Notes under the pieces: generated by a model
The model's input: only the letters and a program-made list of their open reading frames with translations
Databases searched by the model: none
What the model was told of the DNA's origin: nothing
In this document: positions 50,314-58,218 of the stretch, one piece after another
How the letters are laid out: each line of letters starts with the position of its first letter
Position numbering within the stretch: position 1 is the first letter of the stretch
Source of the DNA: Alphaproteobacteria bacterium
GTDB lineage: Bacteria > Pseudomonadota > Alphaproteobacteria > Reyranellales > Reyranellaceae
Assembly: GCA_017308235.1 (NCBI GenBank)
Contig: JAFKFL010000027.1
Coordinates: forward strand, 124,001-188,000
Direction of reading: 5' to 3'
Length of the DNA stretch: 64,000 bases
Program-made: the position numbers and the translations under genes

Positions 50314-52356
50314 TCAGCCTTTGGGAACGGTAGTGTCCAATTCCGCAAGCCAGACGTCGGGACTGCCGTCCGAGGGTGCCCGCCAATCGCCCCGCGGCGA
50401 GAGCGACCCTCCCGACGAGATCTTCGGTCCATTGGGCAACGCCGAACGCTTGAACTGGTTGCCGAAGAAGCGACGCAGGAACAATTCCAGCCACTGTCGG
50501 ATTTCCTGGAGCGAATAGGCGCGCCGCGTTCCATCGGGAAGGTTGGCCGGCCACGCCCCTTTCTCCACGTCATGCCAGGCGTTCCACGCTAGGAAGGCAA
50601 TCTTCGATGGCCGGTAGCCGAGACGCGTCAGGTAGAAGAGATTGAAGTCCTGCAGTGAATAAGGTCCGACCGAGCTTTCCGTCGACTGGATCACGCCACC
50701 GGCGCCTGCGGGAATGAGTTCCGGCGAGATCTCGGTGTTCAGGATGTCATGCAGGATGTTGGCTGTTTCCTTGTCGACGTCGCCGGACGCTGCGACAAAG
50801 CGGATCAGGTGCTGGATCAATGTCTTGGAGACCGATCCATTAGGATTGTAGTGGGACATGTGATCACCCACACCATATGTGCACCAGCCGAGGCCGAGCT
50901 CGGACAAATCACCCGTGCCGACAACGAGACCCCGATGCTGGTTGGCAAGACGGAACAGGTAGTCCGTGCGCAAACCGGCTTGCACATTCTCGAAAGTGAC
51001 ATCGTAAAGCTTTTCGCCCTTGGCGAAGGGATGTCCGATATCGGCCAACATCTGCTTGGCGGCGGGCTTGATGTCGATCTCGTCGGCAGTGACGCCCAGT
51101 GCCTTCATCAACCGCCAGGCGTTGGCATGGGTTTTGTCGGAGGTGCCGAAACCCGGCATCGTGAACGCCTTCACGTTCTTGCGGTCGAGGCCGAGCTGGT
51201 CCATGGCGCGGCAGATCACGATCAGCGCATGGGTGGAATCAAGGCCGCCTGACACGCCAATGACGGCATTCTGCACGCCGCTCGACTGCAGGCGCTGGGC
51301 CAAGCCCTGGACCTGGATGTTATAGGCCTCGTAGCAGTTGTCGCGCAGCTTGGCCGGATCGGACGGCACGTAAGGGAAGCGTTCGATCGCCCGCTCGAGG
51401 GCTACACTTTCGGCCGGCGGGTCGAAGGCGAAGGCAACCTGCCGGAAAGGAGTGACCCGATCGCGTTCCTGCAACGCGCAATCGGCGAAGCCATTGTTGC
51501 GCAGGCGCTCCTGACGGATGCGACCGAGATCGACGTCCGCCTGGACGATCGTGGAGTCCCTCTCAAAGCGCGTCGTCGTGGCAAGCTGATCGCCCAGCTC
51601 GTAGATGGCGGCATGCCCGTCCCAGGCAAGGTCGGTCGTCGATTCACCCGGCCCGGCGGCGGAATAGGCGTAGGCGGCGACGGCGCGCATCGATTGGCTG
51701 CCGCACAGGAGATGCCGTGCCTCGGCTTTGCCGATGGTGATGTTGCTGGCCGATAGATTGACCAGCAGTTCCGCGCCCGCCAGCGCCGCGTGACTCGACG
51801 GCGGCACCGGGACCCAGACGTCCTCGCAGATCTCGACGTGGAACGTGAGATCGATTCCGCTCGCGCGGAACAGAAGTGCCGTTCCGAACGGGGCGATCTG
51901 GCCCGCCAGCTCGATCTCGTCCCGGATCAGGTTCGCGCCCGATACGAAGTGCCGCTTTTCGTAGAATTCGCGGTAATTCGGCAGATAGGTCTTGGGCACC
52001 ACGCCCAGAACCTTGCCGCGGTGTAAGACGATCGCGGTGTTGTAGAGGCGACCTGCCTGACGCAAAGGAGCGCCGACGATCAGGACCGGAAACAGGTCCT
52101 TCGAGGCGGCGACGATTTTGGCGACCGACGTTTCGACCTGGTCGAGCAACGCATCCTGCAGGAGCAGGTCGTCGATCGCGTAGGACGACAGGCCAAGTTC
52201 GGGAAAGACCATGACCGCTGCGCGAGCTTTGTCGCCTTGAGCGGCAAGCTTCAGCGTTTCGGCGAGGTTGTAGCCGGCATCGGCAACGCGTGTGCGGGGG
52301 ACACAACAGGCCACGCGCACAAAATCGTGGGAGTAGAGTGAGAAGAAGTTACTCAA
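50314..52356 (-). CDS. nadE: Glutamine-dependent NAD+ synthetase
   Basis: The 680-residue two-domain enzyme has an N-terminal nitrilase-type glutaminase with Glu53 (VFPELGLSSYA), Lys122 (VVPKTYLPNY) and Cys177 (EICEDVWVP). A C-terminal NadE synthetase domain carries GVSGGLDSTHALIV. It amidates deamido-NAD with glutamine-derived ammonia. Homology begins at FFSLYSHDF, so TTG at 52356 is the likely start; it has no visible Shine-Dalgarno and lies 18 nt from the tRNA 3' end. The frame is open through the tRNA, so a longer start is excluded on biological grounds. Confidence 0.9.
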   Translation of the reverse strand: MSNFFSLYSHDFVRVACCVPRTRVADAGYNLAETLKLAAQGDKARAAVMVFPELGLSSYAIDDLLLQDALLDQVETSVAKIVAASKDLFPVLIVGAPLRQAGRLYNTAIVLHRGKVLGVVPKTYLPNYREFYEKRHFVSGANLIRDEIELAGQIAPFGTALLFRASGIDLTFHVEICEDVWVPVPPSSHAALAGAELLVNLSASNITIGKAEARHLLCGSQSMRAVAAYAYSAAGPGESTTDLAWDGHAAIYELGDQLATTTRFERDSTIVQADVDLGRIRQERLRNNGFADCALQERDRVTPFRQVAFAFDPPAESVALERAIERFPYVPSDPAKLRDNCYEAYNIQVQGLAQRLQSSGVQNAVIGVSGGLDSTHALIVICRAMDQLGLDRKNVKAFTMPGFGTSDKTHANAWRLMKALGVTADEIDIKPAAKQMLADIGHPFAKGEKLYDVTFENVQAGLRTDYLFRLANQHRGLVVGTGDLSELGLGWCTYGVGDHMSHYNPNGSVSKTLIQHLIRFVAASGDVDKETANILHDILNTEISPELIPAGAGGVIQSTESSVGPYSLQDFNLFYLTRLGYRPSKIAFLAWNAWHDVEKGAWPANLPDGTRRAYSLQEIRQWLELFLRRFFGNQFKRSALPNGPKISSGGSLSPRGDWRAPSDGSPDVWLAELDTTVPKG

Positions 52357-52374
52357 GGGATTGTGGTTCGGCGA

Positions 52375-52449
52375 TGGTGGGCGCGACAGGGATTGAACCT
52401 GTGACCCCTGCCATGTCAAGACAGTGCTCTACCGCTGAGCTACGCGCCC
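52375..52449 (-). tRNA. tRNA-Val (anticodon GAC)
   Basis: A full cloverleaf folds on the minus strand. The acceptor is GGGCGCG/CGCGCCC with discriminator A and encoded CCA. The D-arm is GCTC/GAGC. The anticodon stem CTGTC/GGCAG has loop TTGACAT (GAC), the variable loop is 5 nt, and the T-arm ACAGG/CCTGT has loop TTCAATC. It has 75 nt with CCA. nadE starts 18 nt downstream. Confidence 0.95.
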
Positions 52450-52553
52450 ATCGCCGGCCCCTTAACGAAGGGTGCGGTCGTCTACATCGGCCTCATCGCC
52501 TTGGCAAGGGTACGGCAGGTGACGCGCCTGACCCCGCGCGCTATGACAGGGAA

Positions 52554-53453
52554 ATGGATTTTCCGGCGCCTCCAACCGACCAAGCTCCTCTCGACTGTCG
52601 GCTGCCGGCCCACCAAGACCTACCTGTGGTCGTCGCGTCCCCCCACAGTGGCAACTTTTATCCCGCAGATTTCCTGAGAATCGCCGCCGTTCCGCTTGCT
52701 GCACTGCGCCGGGCGGAAGATGCCTTCGTGGACGAGCTGTTCGCCGCCGCGCCCGCCTTGGGCATTCCACTGCTTGCGGCTCGTTTCCCGCGCTCCTACG
52801 TCGACGCCAATCGGGAGCCCTATGAGCTCGATCCGGGAATGTTCGAAGGGCCCCTGCCACGTCCTCTCAACCATCGGACGACGCGTGTGGCAGCGGGCTT
52901 GGGCATGATCCCACGCGTGGCCGCAAGTGGCGAGGCCATCTATCGTGGCCGCGTTCCAGCCGACGAAATCGAGCACAGGCTTCAGACCTGCTGGCGGCCC
53001 TACCACACTGCCTTGTCTCGTTTGGTCGAGCAGACTTACAGCCTTTTTGGCGCGGCCCTTCTGATCGATGCCCATTCGATGCCGTCGTCCGCCTCGGGTA
53101 TCGGCATTCGAGACCGCGACCAGCGGGTCGACATCGTCCTGGGGGACAACCATGGCGAGGCCTGCGCGCCAAGCCTGGTCGATACCGCAGAACGCTGGCT
53201 TGCCGGCCAAGGGCTGCGGGTTTTGCGAAATCAGCCATATGCGGGTGGTTTCACCACCCAGCGCTATGGCCAGCCTGGCCTTGGCCGCCACGCCCTGCAA
53301 ATAGAAATCAATCGGGCGCTCTATATGGACGAGGTGCGCCACGAAAAACTGCCGACGGCAGCTAATATGCAGCGGCTGATGACTGGCTTCCTGGAAGTGG
53401 TTGGCCGCCACGCCCTTGAGACATTGTTGTCTCCTCCGCTGGCTGCCGAATAA
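52554..53453 (+). CDS. N-formylglutamate amidohydrolase family protein
   Basis: The 299-residue protein has VVVASPHSGNFYPADFL near the N-terminus, SYVDANREPYELDPGMF, LLIDAHSMP and FTTQRYGQPGLGRHALQIEI. This is the usual order for the HutG-type N-formylglutamate deformylase family. It hydrolyses N-formyl-L-glutamate or a similar N-acyl amino acid to formate and glutamate, probably with zinc. No hut genes are nearby. ATG at 52554 with AGGGAA upstream; it diverges from the tRNA-nadE unit. Confidence 0.9.
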   Translation: MDFPAPPTDQAPLDCRLPAHQDLPVVVASPHSGNFYPADFLRIAAVPLAALRRAEDAFVDELFAAAPALGIPLLAARFPRSYVDANREPYELDPGMFEGPLPRPLNHRTTRVAAGLGMIPRVAASGEAIYRGRVPADEIEHRLQTCWRPYHTALSRLVEQTYSLFGAALLIDAHSMPSSASGIGIRDRDQRVDIVLGDNHGEACAPSLVDTAERWLAGQGLRVLRNQPYAGGFTTQRYGQPGLGRHALQIEINRALYMDEVRHEKLPTAANMQRLMTGFLEVVGRHALETLLSPPLAAE

Positions 53454-53470
53454 CCAGATCGCCTGCAAAC

Positions 53471-53572
53471 AAAAAAAGGGCCGTGACAAGCACGGCCCAA
53501 GTTTAGGGAGGAAACGCCCAAGACGGGCATACAGCAAACAAAGAGGCCGCCGAGGCGGCGTTTGCTGCCCCC
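53471..53572 (-). ncRNA. Predicted small regulatory RNA with anti-Shine-Dalgarno segment
   Basis: Read on the minus strand, about 100 nt contain three hairpins. The first (53534-53567) has outer arms AGCAAAC/GTTTGCT and inner GCCGCC/GGCGGC. The second (53516-53529) is GCCC/GGGC. The third (53478-53498) is GGGCCGTG-CTTGT-CACGGCCC, followed by seven T, a textbook intrinsic terminator. Between hairpins two and three, TTTCCTCCCTAAA leaves CCTCCC (53506-53511) unpaired, able to pair with ribosome sites. No protein gene on this strand needs such a terminator. No known RNA family was recognised. Confidence 0.6.
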
Positions 53573-53575
53573 AAA

Positions 53576-53603
53576 CAATGGTGCACCTGCGAAGGGAATG
53601 CAA
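53576..53603 (-). promoter_or_regulatory. Predicted promoter of the small RNA
   Basis: On the minus strand TTGCAT (53598-53603) and CATTGT (53576-53581) are 16 bp apart. Initiation about 7 nt downstream would begin the transcript in the G-run before the first hairpin, near 53570. Confidence 0.45.
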
Positions 53604-53702
53604 GAGGCAAAAAGAGCCTTTACCTTCACATATTTAACCACAAACAAGATGAGGGAGATGGTGTTGCTTTTCTGCAACGCACAATTCTTTCGCGGAGCTG
53701 GC

Positions 53703-53717
53703 TTGCACTATTTGCAA
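53703..53717. promoter_or_regulatory. Palindrome upstream of the mlrC-like gene
   Basis: TTGCACTATTTGCAA is a 5-bp inverted repeat with a 5-bp centre, 74-88 bp upstream of the GTG at 53791. It may be an operator or part of the promoter for the mlrC-dan unit. No regulator gene is adjacent. Confidence 0.3.
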
Positions 53718-53790
53718 AGCTAAGACGCCATCCCCTTCAGGAATTTTCATTAGGGTATCCAATGCGTTAGTTATTTTCAGGAGGAATGCC

Positions 53791-55299
53791 GTGGCGAAGA
53801 AGAAATTTGTTGTTGCAATGATGATGCACGAAACGAATACGTTCTCGCCGCTGCCCACTCCCATCGAGTCCTTTGCCCGCGCGGGAGCCCTGAGCGGCCA
53901 GGCCGCGATCGGTGAGGCCGAAGGTACCAATACGTCGCTCGGGGGCTTCATCGAGGTGACCCGCAAGGCTGGCGCCGAGTTCACCTTACCCATGGCCGCT
54001 TCCGCGAACCCCTCAGGGCTGGTGACCAAAGCCGCCTACGAACAAATGACGACCGCCATCGTCGATGAAATCAAGAAGGGCTGCGACGCGGTCTTGCTCG
54101 CCCTGCACGGGGCCATGGTCGCCGAGCATTATGACGATGGCGAGGGCGAGCTGCTGAACCGCATCCGCAAGATCGCGCCCGATGTCCCCATCGCCGTCGC
54201 GCTCGATTTCCATACCCAAATGACCAACGCCATGATCAAGGGCGCCACCGTCATCACCGGCTACCGTACCTATCCCCATATCGACATGGCCGATACCGCC
54301 CGGCGTGCCGGTCGGACGCTGATGCGCGCGCTGGCGGGCGAAGTCGAGCCCAAGATGGTCTGGGGCAATCGCCCGATCATGAGCAGCTCGCTGGTCCACA
54401 CTCCATCGCGCGAGCCGATGAAGACGCTGATGAGCATGGCCAATCAGGCCGAGGACAGCGGCCAAGTGCTGAACGCCTCGGTCTTTGGCGGCTTCCCGCA
54501 GGCCGACATCCCCCATCTTGCCCTCTCCTCCATCATCGTGTGCGACAAGCGCACCGCGGAGGGCGAGATCCTTTTGAACAAGATCCTCGATACCGCCTGG
54601 GAGAAGCGCGAAGGTTTCCTGTTCCACCCCGAGCCGCTGTCAGTGCAGGTCGCGCGCGCCAAATCCTACGCCGAAGGGCCGGTGGTCATGGCAGACCATG
54701 GCGACAACACAGCATCCGGCGGCACCCAGGACGTCATGAGCGTCGTCGAGGAAGCCATCAAGCAAGGCCTCGACAATGCCTGCGCTGGGCCAATCTGCGA
54801 TCCGGCCTGCGTCGAGCAGATGGTCAAGGCTGGTGTCGGCGCCGAAGTAACCCTCGAGCTCGGCGGTAAGGTCGACATGCCGGCGATGGGTCTCAAGGGC
54901 AAGCCGCTCAAGGTCTCGGGCAAGGTGAAGGCGATCACCGACGGTCAGTTCGTGGTAACTGGCCCCATGGCGACCGGCACCACTATTCGCATGGGACGCA
55001 CCGCCGTGCTCGATACCGGCAAGATACAGATCGTGATCTCCGAGAAACGCGCCGAGCCCTTCGACCTCGGGGTCTTCACCCACTGCGGCATCGATCCACG
55101 CGCCAAGAAATACGTGCTAATCAAGTCGCGCCAGCATTTCCGTGCCGGCTTCGAGCCCATCGCCAAGCATATCGTGATGTGCGACGGCGATGGTTGTACC
55201 GCTTCGGACCTGAAGCTCTTCAAGTACACCAAGGTCAAGCGGCCGCTCTATCCGTTCGACCTCGACATGCGCCTCGGCCGTAACGCAACCCAGGAGTAG
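53791..55299 (+). CDS. M81 family metallopeptidase (MlrC-like)
   Basis: The 502-residue protein has MMMHETNTFSPLPTPIESF at the N-terminus, LLALHGAMVAEHYDDGEGE, VALDFHTQMTNAM and GYRTYPHIDMADTA. These provide the Asp/His zinc ligands of MlrC family enzymes, with MADHGDNTASGGTQDV in the C-terminal half. MlrC hydrolyses tetrapeptide products of linearised microcystin in sphingomonads; relatives handle other peptides. Start GTG at 53791 with AGGAGG 7 nt upstream. The D-aminoacylase gene starts 5 bp after it, so the two act together. Confidence 0.88.
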   Translation: MAKKKFVVAMMMHETNTFSPLPTPIESFARAGALSGQAAIGEAEGTNTSLGGFIEVTRKAGAEFTLPMAASANPSGLVTKAAYEQMTTAIVDEIKKGCDAVLLALHGAMVAEHYDDGEGELLNRIRKIAPDVPIAVALDFHTQMTNAMIKGATVITGYRTYPHIDMADTARRAGRTLMRALAGEVEPKMVWGNRPIMSSSLVHTPSREPMKTLMSMANQAEDSGQVLNASVFGGFPQADIPHLALSSIIVCDKRTAEGEILLNKILDTAWEKREGFLFHPEPLSVQVARAKSYAEGPVVMADHGDNTASGGTQDVMSVVEEAIKQGLDNACAGPICDPACVEQMVKAGVGAEVTLELGGKVDMPAMGLKGKPLKVSGKVKAITDGQFVVTGPMATGTTIRMGRTAVLDTGKIQIVISEKRAEPFDLGVFTHCGIDPRAKKYVLIKSRQHFRAGFEPIAKHIVMCDGDGCTASDLKLFKYTKVKRPLYPFDLDMRLGRNATQE

Positions 55300-55304
55300 T
55301 TTTC

Positions 55305-56774
55305 ATGGCCAAGTACGATACCGTGATCCGCAACGGCCAGGTGGCCGACGGCACGGGCAAGAAGCTCTTTGCCGCCGATGTCGCGCTCAAGGGCGATCGC
55401 ATCGCGGCGATCGAGGCGCCGGGCACACTCAAAGGCGACAACGAGATCGACGCCAAGGACAAGGTCGTGGCGCCAGGTTTCATCGACGTCCATACGCATG
55501 ACGACACCGCCCTGATCGACAATCCGACCATGGCCATGAAGGCGAGCCAGGGCGTGACGACCGTTGTATGCGGCAATTGCGGCGCCTCGGCAGCTCCGTT
55601 CACGCGGCCCGATATCGGCAACTTCCTGACGCTGATCGTGAAGAAGCAGGCCAATGTCGCCAAAACCTTCAGCGAGTTTGTGGCAAAGGTCGAGGCGGCG
55701 AAACCGGCCATCAACGGCGCCTTCCTGATCGGTCATTCGACGCTACGTATGAACGCCATGGGCGACAATCTTGCCCGCCAGGCCAGCGCGTCGGAGGTCG
55801 GCGTGATGCGCGATCTGCTCGACCAGAGCCTCGAACAGGGCGCGATCGGCTTGTCCAGCGGTCTGTTCTATCCGCCGGCAATGGCCGCCTCGACAGACGA
55901 AGTCGCGGAGATCGCCAAGCCGCTCGGCAAGTGGGGCGGCGTCTATACCGCCCACATGCGTGATGAGGGTGACGACATCCTGAAGTCGATGGATGAGACG
56001 TTCGAGATCGGGCGCCGCGCCGGCGCCGTCGAAGTCATCGTCTCGCATCACAAATGCTCAGGCCGTCCCAACTTCGGCCGCATGAAGGAAACGCTACCCA
56101 AGTTCACCGAGGCCATGAAGCAGCAGCAGATCGCCTTCGACGTCTATCCTTACGTCGCAGGCTCGACGATCCTGCGCAAGGAGATGCTCGATCGCGCCGA
56201 CAAGGTGCTGATCACCTGGTCCGACACCGTGGCCGACGTGAGCGGGCGCGACCTCAAGGACATCGCCAAGGAAATGGGCTGCTCAATCCACGAGGCCGCC
56301 GATCGCCTTCAGCCGGCGGGGGCGATCTACTTCATGATGGACGAGAAGGACGTGCAGGCGGCGATGGCGCATCCCGGCGCGATGATCGGCTCGGACGGCA
56401 TTCCCTTCGACACCCATCCTCACCCGCGCCTGTGGGGGACGTTCCCGCGCGTGCTGGGTCACTATTCCCGTGATCTGAAATTGTTCTCGCTCGAAGACGC
56501 GGTGCGCCGCATGACCTCGTACTCGGCACAGCGTTTCCGCCTCACCAAGCGCGGCGAGGTGAAGCCGGGCTTCTATGCCGATCTCTGCATTTTCGATCCG
56601 GCCACGGTGATCGATACGGCAACCTTCGACAAACCGATCTCACCGGCGAAAGGTATCGACACGGTTTTCTGCAACGGCGACGTCGTGTGGCGTGACGGCA
56701 AGTCAGGTGGCGGCCGCTCGGGGCGCGCGCTCAAGCGCCAGGATCTGCAGGCAGAAGCAAAGGCCTCGGCATAG
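55305..56774 (+). CDS. D-aminoacylase/N-acyl-D-amino-acid deacylase family amidohydrolase
   Basis: The 489-residue amidohydrolase has VIRNGQVADGTGKKLFAADV, GFIDVHTHDDTALID (zinc His pair), VVCGNCGASAAPF with the family Cys, VSHHKCSGRPNFGRMKETL and GSDGIPFDTHPHPRLWGTF with the catalytic Asp. It releases D-amino acids from N-acyl-D-amino acids or processes dihydropyrimidine-like amides. It is 5 bp after the MlrC-like gene and is followed by a bidirectional terminator. Confidence 0.9.
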   Translation: MAKYDTVIRNGQVADGTGKKLFAADVALKGDRIAAIEAPGTLKGDNEIDAKDKVVAPGFIDVHTHDDTALIDNPTMAMKASQGVTTVVCGNCGASAAPFTRPDIGNFLTLIVKKQANVAKTFSEFVAKVEAAKPAINGAFLIGHSTLRMNAMGDNLARQASASEVGVMRDLLDQSLEQGAIGLSSGLFYPPAMAASTDEVAEIAKPLGKWGGVYTAHMRDEGDDILKSMDETFEIGRRAGAVEVIVSHHKCSGRPNFGRMKETLPKFTEAMKQQQIAFDVYPYVAGSTILRKEMLDRADKVLITWSDTVADVSGRDLKDIAKEMGCSIHEAADRLQPAGAIYFMMDEKDVQAAMAHPGAMIGSDGIPFDTHPHPRLWGTFPRVLGHYSRDLKLFSLEDAVRRMTSYSAQRFRLTKRGEVKPGFYADLCIFDPATVIDTATFDKPISPAKGIDTVFCNGDVVWRDGKSGGGRSGRALKRQDLQAEAKASA

Positions 56775-56798
56775 CCGCGCCCAGCACACAATGAAAAA

Positions 56799-56826
56799 GG
56801 GCCTGCGATCTCGCAGGCCCTTTTTT
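56799..56826. terminator. Bidirectional intrinsic terminator
   Basis: A perfect stem GGGCCTGCGA/TCGCAGGCCC (56799-56820) with a 2-bp centre is preceded by AAAAA and followed by TTTTTT. It serves both the D-aminoacylase gene (plus) and dksA (minus), whose stops lie on either side. Confidence 0.92.
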
Positions 56827-56828
56827 GT

Positions 56829-57254
56829 TCAGTCCGCTCCTTCGTCGCGGCGGGTGCGCTCCAGACGTTCGTGCCGTTCCTGCGCCTCGACCGAAAGCGT
56901 GGCGATCGGTCGGGCTTCAAGGCGCTTCAGCGAGATCGGCTCGCCAGTCTCCTCGCAATAACCGTAGGTGCCTTCCTCGATCGACTTCAATGCCGAGTCG
57001 ATCTTGGAAATGAGCTTGCGGAAGCGATCTCGCGTCCTGAGCTCCAGCGAGCGATCGGTCTCGGCCGTGGCGCGATCCGCCAGATCGGGCTGGGCGAGAC
57101 TCTCTTCCTGCATGTTTTGCAATGTCTGGTTGGATTCCTCGATCAGCTCGCCCTTCCACTTCAGTAACTTTTGCCGGAAGTACTCCTGCTGCATTGCATT
57201 CATGAAAGGTTCGCGGTCAGTCGGCCGATAATTCTGCGGCAACGTGATCGACAT
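56829..57254 (-). CDS. dksA: DksA family RNA polymerase-binding regulator, one-cysteine type
   Basis: The 141-residue protein from ATG 57254 (GGAG upstream) has a long coiled coil with a conserved acidic tip (DLADRATAETD) and C-terminal GTYGYCEETGEPISLKRLEA. Only Cys100 remains of the four-Cys zinc ribbon; this is the form usual in many alphaproteobacteria. DksA binds the RNA polymerase secondary channel and works with ppGpp. It is monocistronic and ends at the bidirectional terminator. Confidence 0.93.
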   Translation of the reverse strand: MSITLPQNYRPTDREPFMNAMQQEYFRQKLLKWKGELIEESNQTLQNMQEESLAQPDLADRATAETDRSLELRTRDRFRKLISKIDSALKSIEEGTYGYCEETGEPISLKRLEARPIATLSVEAQERHERLERTRRDEGAD

Positions 57255-57447
57255 CGTCGGCAACTCCACTCGCAGCGACTACGGTTCGCCTGGGGGAAGG
57301 CGGACCTTCAAGGCGCGCGGAGTATAGGGAGCAACTCTTCCGCCGCAAGTTCGTTTGTACTTCCGAACGGACTCTTGTCGTGCAGTGCAGCAAATTCCGA
57401 ATTGGAGAAAGCGGCTTCAGGAATACGTATTATGGACCGTTCCAGTT

Positions 57448-58218
57448 TTATTGCTGCAGCGCAACAAAGACCCTTAGGTCCAGCAAACGACTAAAGGTCA
57501 CGGAAAGATCAAAGCGGGCATTGGCGGCAAAGGCAGCAAGAGCGGCGTCCTCAAGCGACGCGCCGGCAGCCAGCGCGGTAACGAACACTGCCTCCGCCTC
57601 GGTAAGCACGATGAAACCCGCATCGTCCGGCCGACGAAACACCAGAAGCCAGGCGTCCCCTCCACCAAGATCGACCATCGCCGTCGAAGCGTTAGGCTGA
57701 GAGGCCGACCAAATCCGGTCGAGAGGATAGGTCGAGTGAATCACACGCGTTCCTGGCGCGAGACCAACTTTCATTGAGGGAAGCTGTTCACCTGGGATGG
57801 ATGACAAATCGGCCGCGGTCAGCCGCCGCCCTATCGGGCTATTGAAGGCAAGGTTGAGCGCCCAATCGAGCCGAGCGACGTCCGCGAGGTAGGGCAAGCC
57901 GCGCGCAAGTTCATAAGTGTCCACGAAAGCCGGGAAGCCCTCGCCGTATTCGCTCAGCACCGGCTGCGCCGGCAGGGCCTGTGCGATGAAGGCGCGGGCG
58001 ATGGAACGAAAGAAGGGATCGCCGACAAGTTGCTGAACGGTTGAGAAGGTTCCGGCGAGGGCCGTGGCAAGGCTTTCGTAAAGCTGATGACGATGGATGC
58101 GCAATCGTGCCGCCGCAGGGATCGTATCGCCGACGATCGATCCAAGGATGTCGGCGTCGGCTCCCGAAACAAGATAGGCGGCCATCTCGGCCTGGAGGTC
58201 ACGCAGCGCGAGCGGCAC
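57448..58218 (-). CDS. bufC: BufC/HvfC-type DUF2063 partner protein
   Basis: The 256-residue protein has an N-terminal DUF2063 domain (RLRIHRHQLYESLATALAGT then FSTVQQLVGDPFF) and a C-terminal domain ending RLLDLRVFVALQQ. This type is the standard companion of DUF692 enzymes and is thought to present the precursor peptide to the enzyme. It overlaps bufB by 20 bp and ends the buf operon; the next gene on that strand is dksA, 194 bp away. No DoxX gene follows. Confidence 0.85.
   Translation of the reverse strand: MPLALRDLQAEMAAYLVSGADADILGSIVGDTIPAAARLRIHRHQLYESLATALAGTFSTVQQLVGDPFFRSIARAFIAQALPAQPVLSEYGEGFPAFVDTYELARGLPYLADVARLDWALNLAFNSPIGRRLTAADLSSIPGEQLPSMKVGLAPGTRVIHSTYPLDRIWSASQPNASTAMVDLGGGDAWLLVFRRPDDAGFIVLTEAEAVFVTALAAGASLEDAALAAFAANARFDLSVTFSRLLDLRVFVALQQ

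Larger units (their letters stand above)
53454..53790. other. Intergenic stretch of 337 bp
   Basis: No protein gene is supported here. On the minus strand it holds a predicted small RNA with its own promoter and terminator (53471-53603). The remaining part, about 53604-53790, is AT-richer and carries the presumed promoter of the MlrC-family gene, including a TTGCA-CTATT-TGCAA palindrome. A 38-codon tail of a long antisense frame runs through it but has no support. Confidence 0.7.

Noticed and set aside
53634..53790. Minus-strand frame ending just before the mlrC-like gene
   Set aside because: It is the tail of a long antisense frame, carries no motif, and overlaps the promoter region of the next gene.
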